Notes under the pieces: generated by a model
Database searches by the model: none
What the model was told of the DNA's origin: nothing
Seen by the model: the letters and a program-made list of their open reading frames with translations, nothing else
Position numbers and translations under genes: made by a program
Part shown: piece after piece, positions 7,481 through 8,775 of the stretch
How positions within the stretch are numbered: the stretch's first letter is position 1
Layout of the letters: every line of letters begins with the position of its first letter
Assembly: GCA_902827055.1 (NCBI GenBank)
Contig: CADEHD010000070.1
Coordinates: 1 to 8,775 of the forward strand
Direction of reading: 5' to 3'
Source: an uncultured Chloroflexota bacterium
GTDB taxonomy: Bacteria; Chloroflexota; Dehalococcoidia; UBA2979
DNA length: 8,775 nucleotides

Positions 7481-8560
7481 ATGCCGGTCACCATCGTCAC
7501 GAGCGAGACAGAGACATCACCACCCGGCGCGCGCCGCGAGGGCGCAGCGCTGTGGCTACGCAGCGACGAGCTGCTCGCGTCCACCGGGTGGGAGATCAAG
7601 CCTGAGGGCGTCTGTCGTGGCGAGATCTGCGTGCCCCTGCCCGAGGACCGGGCCGGCGCGCTGCTTGCGGAGCGGGACGGGGCGACCTGGCTCGACGTCG
7701 CCGGGTTCGCGGGCTACGTCGGGCAGACGGCGGCCCACGACGACGCGACCGAGACGTGGTACTTCGGGCCCGGCCCGGAGGAGCGGCGCGGCCAGCTCGA
7801 CATGCTGGACGCGCCGGACTTCGAGCTGCCCGACCTCGAGGGGCGGATGCACCGCCTGTCGGACCACCGGGGAAAGAAGGTCCTGCTCGCGCTGTGGGCC
7901 TCCTGGTGAGGGTGCCGTCTTGACCTGCCAGTCTGGCAGGCCCTGCGGACCGAGCTCCAGGCCGACAACTTCGAGGTCATCACCGTCGGCTGCGACGTGA
8001 AGGGCGCCGAGGTAGAGCGCGAGTTCATCGAGGCGGCGAAGCCCGAGCACCCCTCGTTGCTCGACCCGCGCTTCATCGTGGCGGAGCTCTACAACACGCG
8101 GAACGTCCCGGCCGTGTTCTGGATCGACGAGGAGGGGTGGATCGTGCGGGGGAACGACCCCGTGTACGCGGTGCGACGTAACCGCGAGACCGGCGAGACG
8201 ACGATCAACGAGCGTTACCTCGAGGCGGTGCGCGACTGGGTGCGCGCCGGCCCCGCGAGTGCGTACCTGACGCCATCGACCGAGACGCAGCGTCGCGTGG
8301 GGTCCTCGGACGAGGCGAACCAGCAGGCGATGGCGCACTTCCGCCTCGGCGTGTACCTCGACCGCCACGGCCACCACGAGCAGGCCGTGGCGCAGTTCAA
8401 GAGCGCGCTGGAGCTGAAGCCCGACAACTGGAACTACCGACGGCAGGCCTACAACCTCGGCAGCGCCGATGAGTACGGCATGACCATGCAGGAGGCGATG
8501 CAGACCGTCGGCCCGATGTACGCCATGCCCCTCGAGCTGCCGGAGGTGCCCTCGACGTAA
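7481..8560 (+). CDS. Thioredoxin-fold redox protein with C-terminal TPR; candidate selenoprotein (in-frame UGA = Sec143)
   Basis: If the UGA at 7907-7909 is read as selenocysteine, this is one 359-aa protein. Residues 1-110 form an N-terminal region I cannot assign, with C45-x4-C50. From about 111 an AhpC/TSA-TlpA-like thioredoxin domain begins: A-P-D-F-E-L-P-D-L-E-G, then V-L-L-A-L-W-A-S-W-U143-G-C145-R-L-D-L-P-V-W-Q. The cis-Pro is Pro210 (R-N-V-P-A-V-F-W-I-D). A TPR-like helix pair lies at about 280-325. The UGA sits where thioredoxins carry the first active-site Cys, but the motif is U-x-C rather than C-x-x-C. The ATG at 7481 has GGGAGGT 8 nt upstream. GTG 7997, the only start open to a separate downstream gene, has no ribosome site and would begin mid-domain. 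Both halves share one frame, so this is not a frameshift. It is probably a thiol or peroxide redox enzyme. The alternatives are a nonsense mutation of a Cys-coding codon or a base-call error. Confidence 0.8.
7907..7909 (+). other. In-frame UGA codon, predicted selenocysteine
   Basis: TGA falls between W-A-S-W and G-C-R of a thioredoxin active site, with the same frame open on both sides (142 sense codons before, 216 after). A single-base change from TGC or TGT would also create it, so a point nonsense mutation is the competing reading. The downstream hairpin supports recoding. Confidence 0.75.
7911..7951 (+). promoter_or_regulatory. Candidate bacterial SECIS element (selenocysteine insertion hairpin)
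   Basis: The apical stem CCTGCCA (7924-7930) pairs perfectly with TGGCAGG (7934-7940) around a GTC loop. The loop G is the 22nd base after the UGA, close to the position of the loop G in the E. coli fdhF SECIS. A lower helix can form between GGT-(G)-CCG at 7911-7917 and CGG-ACC at 7946-7951, separated by an internal loop. From memory of bacterial SECIS descriptions, a short stem with a G or GU at the start of the apical loop is what SelB recognises. The hairpin lies in codons for D-L-P-V-W-Q-A, so part of it could come from protein conservation. Three of the first eight codons after the UGA (CGT, CTT, CCA) end in A or T, unusual for this DNA and compatible with RNA-level constraint. Confidence 0.65.
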
Positions 8561-8582
8561 CGGTGAGCGACGTACCGGCGGA

Positions 8583-8612
8583 CGCCCGAGGCAGCGCGCA
8601 GTGCCTCGGGCG
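8583..8612 (+). terminator. Strong hairpin, probable transcription terminator after the selenoprotein gene
   Basis: CGCCCGAGGCA (8583-8593) is perfectly complementary to TGCCTCGGGCG (8602-8612), with an 8-nt loop, 22 nt after the TAA stop. No T-run follows, so if it terminates it is of the U-less kind often seen in high-GC bacteria. A role in mRNA 3'-end protection is an alternative. Confidence 0.6.
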
Positions 8613-8680
8613 GAGATCGGAGCGCGCGCGGAAGGCGTAACGTAACGGACAGAGTGGTGCCACACCGTAAGGGGTGAACG

Positions 8681-8775
8681 GTGAGCATCGAGTGGTGGCC
8701 GGCGGCGAGCGCCGCACCTTGGACCTGGGCGTGGCACGCCTACGTCGGTGCCTGGCTGCTCGTGGGGCTCATCGG
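8681..8775 (+). CDS. N-terminus of a Trp-rich membrane protein, possibly a CtaG-type cytochrome c oxidase assembly factor (cut by window end)
   Basis: Only 31 codons are visible from GTG 8681. AAGGGGTG at 8669-8676 provides a ribosome site 4 nt upstream. The sequence reads V(M)-S-I-E-W-W-P-A-A-S, then W-T-W-A-W-H-A-Y-V-G-A-W-L-L-V-G-L-I, and runs into a membrane helix. A Trp-rich leader of the form W-x-W-x-W-x-x-Y/P-x-G-x-W-L followed by a helix resembles CtaG/caa3-type oxidase assembly proteins as I remember them, but the fragment is too short to be sure. A GTG at 8674 opens another frame but gives an Arg-rich peptide with no membrane character. Confidence 0.5.
   Translation, partial: MSIEWWPAASAAPWTWAWHAYVGAWLLVGLI

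Noticed and set aside
7907..8560. Reading 7481-7909 and 7997-8560 as two separate genes or as a frameshifted pseudogene
   Set aside because: Both parts are in the same frame, so no frameshift is involved. The break is inside one thioredoxin fold at the catalytic position. GTG 7997 lacks a ribosome site (nearest GAGG is about 20 nt away), and a SECIS-like hairpin follows the TGA. A simple nonsense mutation cannot be excluded, but it is the less economical reading.
8637..8648. GTAACGTAACG tandem repeat as an operator or -10 for the last gene
   Set aside because: It is only two 5-bp units with no -35 partner. It might contain a -10 (TAACGT) but is too weak to call.
7556..8737. 393-codon minus-strand frame opposite the selenoprotein candidate
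   Set aside because: It has no recognisable motif and has the composition typical of high-GC antisense frames. The plus strand has a ribosome site, thioredoxin motifs and a TPR.
8674..8775. Alternative GTG start at 8674 in a second frame
   Set aside because: It opens an Arg-rich peptide without membrane character. The 8681 frame gives a Trp-rich, helix-leading N-terminus with a suitable ribosome site.

Overview
The window is very GC-rich (about 70% by eye), with tightly packed genes, GTG starts and stop/start overlaps. The Tad pilus genes run cpaB-cpaE-cpaF-tadB-tadC with no secretin (cpaC/rcpA) or cpaD between cpaB and cpaE. This suggests a monoderm, high-GC bacterium. My best guess is a Chloroflexota lineage (Dehalococcoidia/Tepidiforma-like or related) or a deep actinobacterial group. 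This is inference from gene content, not a phylogenetic result.

Positions 1-5462 hold the core of a Tad (tight adherence / type IVc pilus) export machine on the + strand: CpaB (probably cut at its 5' end by the window edge), the CpaE/TadZ ParA-like polar localizer, the CpaF/TadA secretion ATPase, and the two inner-membrane platform proteins TadB and TadC. Each start overlaps the previous stop by 1 to 4 bases, so the five genes look like one translationally coupled operon. The Flp pilin, TadE/F-type minor pilins and prepilin peptidase are not in the window. Positions 5496-6533 hold a class II histone-deacetylase-family amidohydrolase with all metal and catalytic residues present. It follows 33 nt behind tadC and has a possible leaderless-type promoter of its own.

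Positions 6573-7361 on the - strand hold a classical short-chain dehydrogenase/reductase, convergent with the deacetylase gene. It is separated by a short divergent promoter region from the most interesting locus, 7481-8560. There, a thioredoxin-fold (TlpA/ResA/AhpC-TSA-like) protein is interrupted by an in-frame UGA at 7907-7909, exactly where the first active-site cysteine is expected (W-A-S-W-[UGA]-G-C-R). The same frame continues open for a further 216 sense codons, through the cis-proline segment and a TPR, to a normal TAA. Just downstream of the UGA is a perfect 7-bp hairpin with a G-U-C apical loop, at a distance typical of bacterial SECIS elements. I read this as one selenoprotein gene (Sec143, 359 aa) rather than two genes or a pseudogene.

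A perfect 11-bp hairpin at 8583-8612 follows that gene. The window ends inside the start of a Trp-rich membrane protein (from 8681), possibly a CtaG-type cytochrome c oxidase assembly factor. No tRNA, rRNA, CRISPR array, insertion sequence or attachment site was seen, and no gene-free stretch exceeds about 120 bases.
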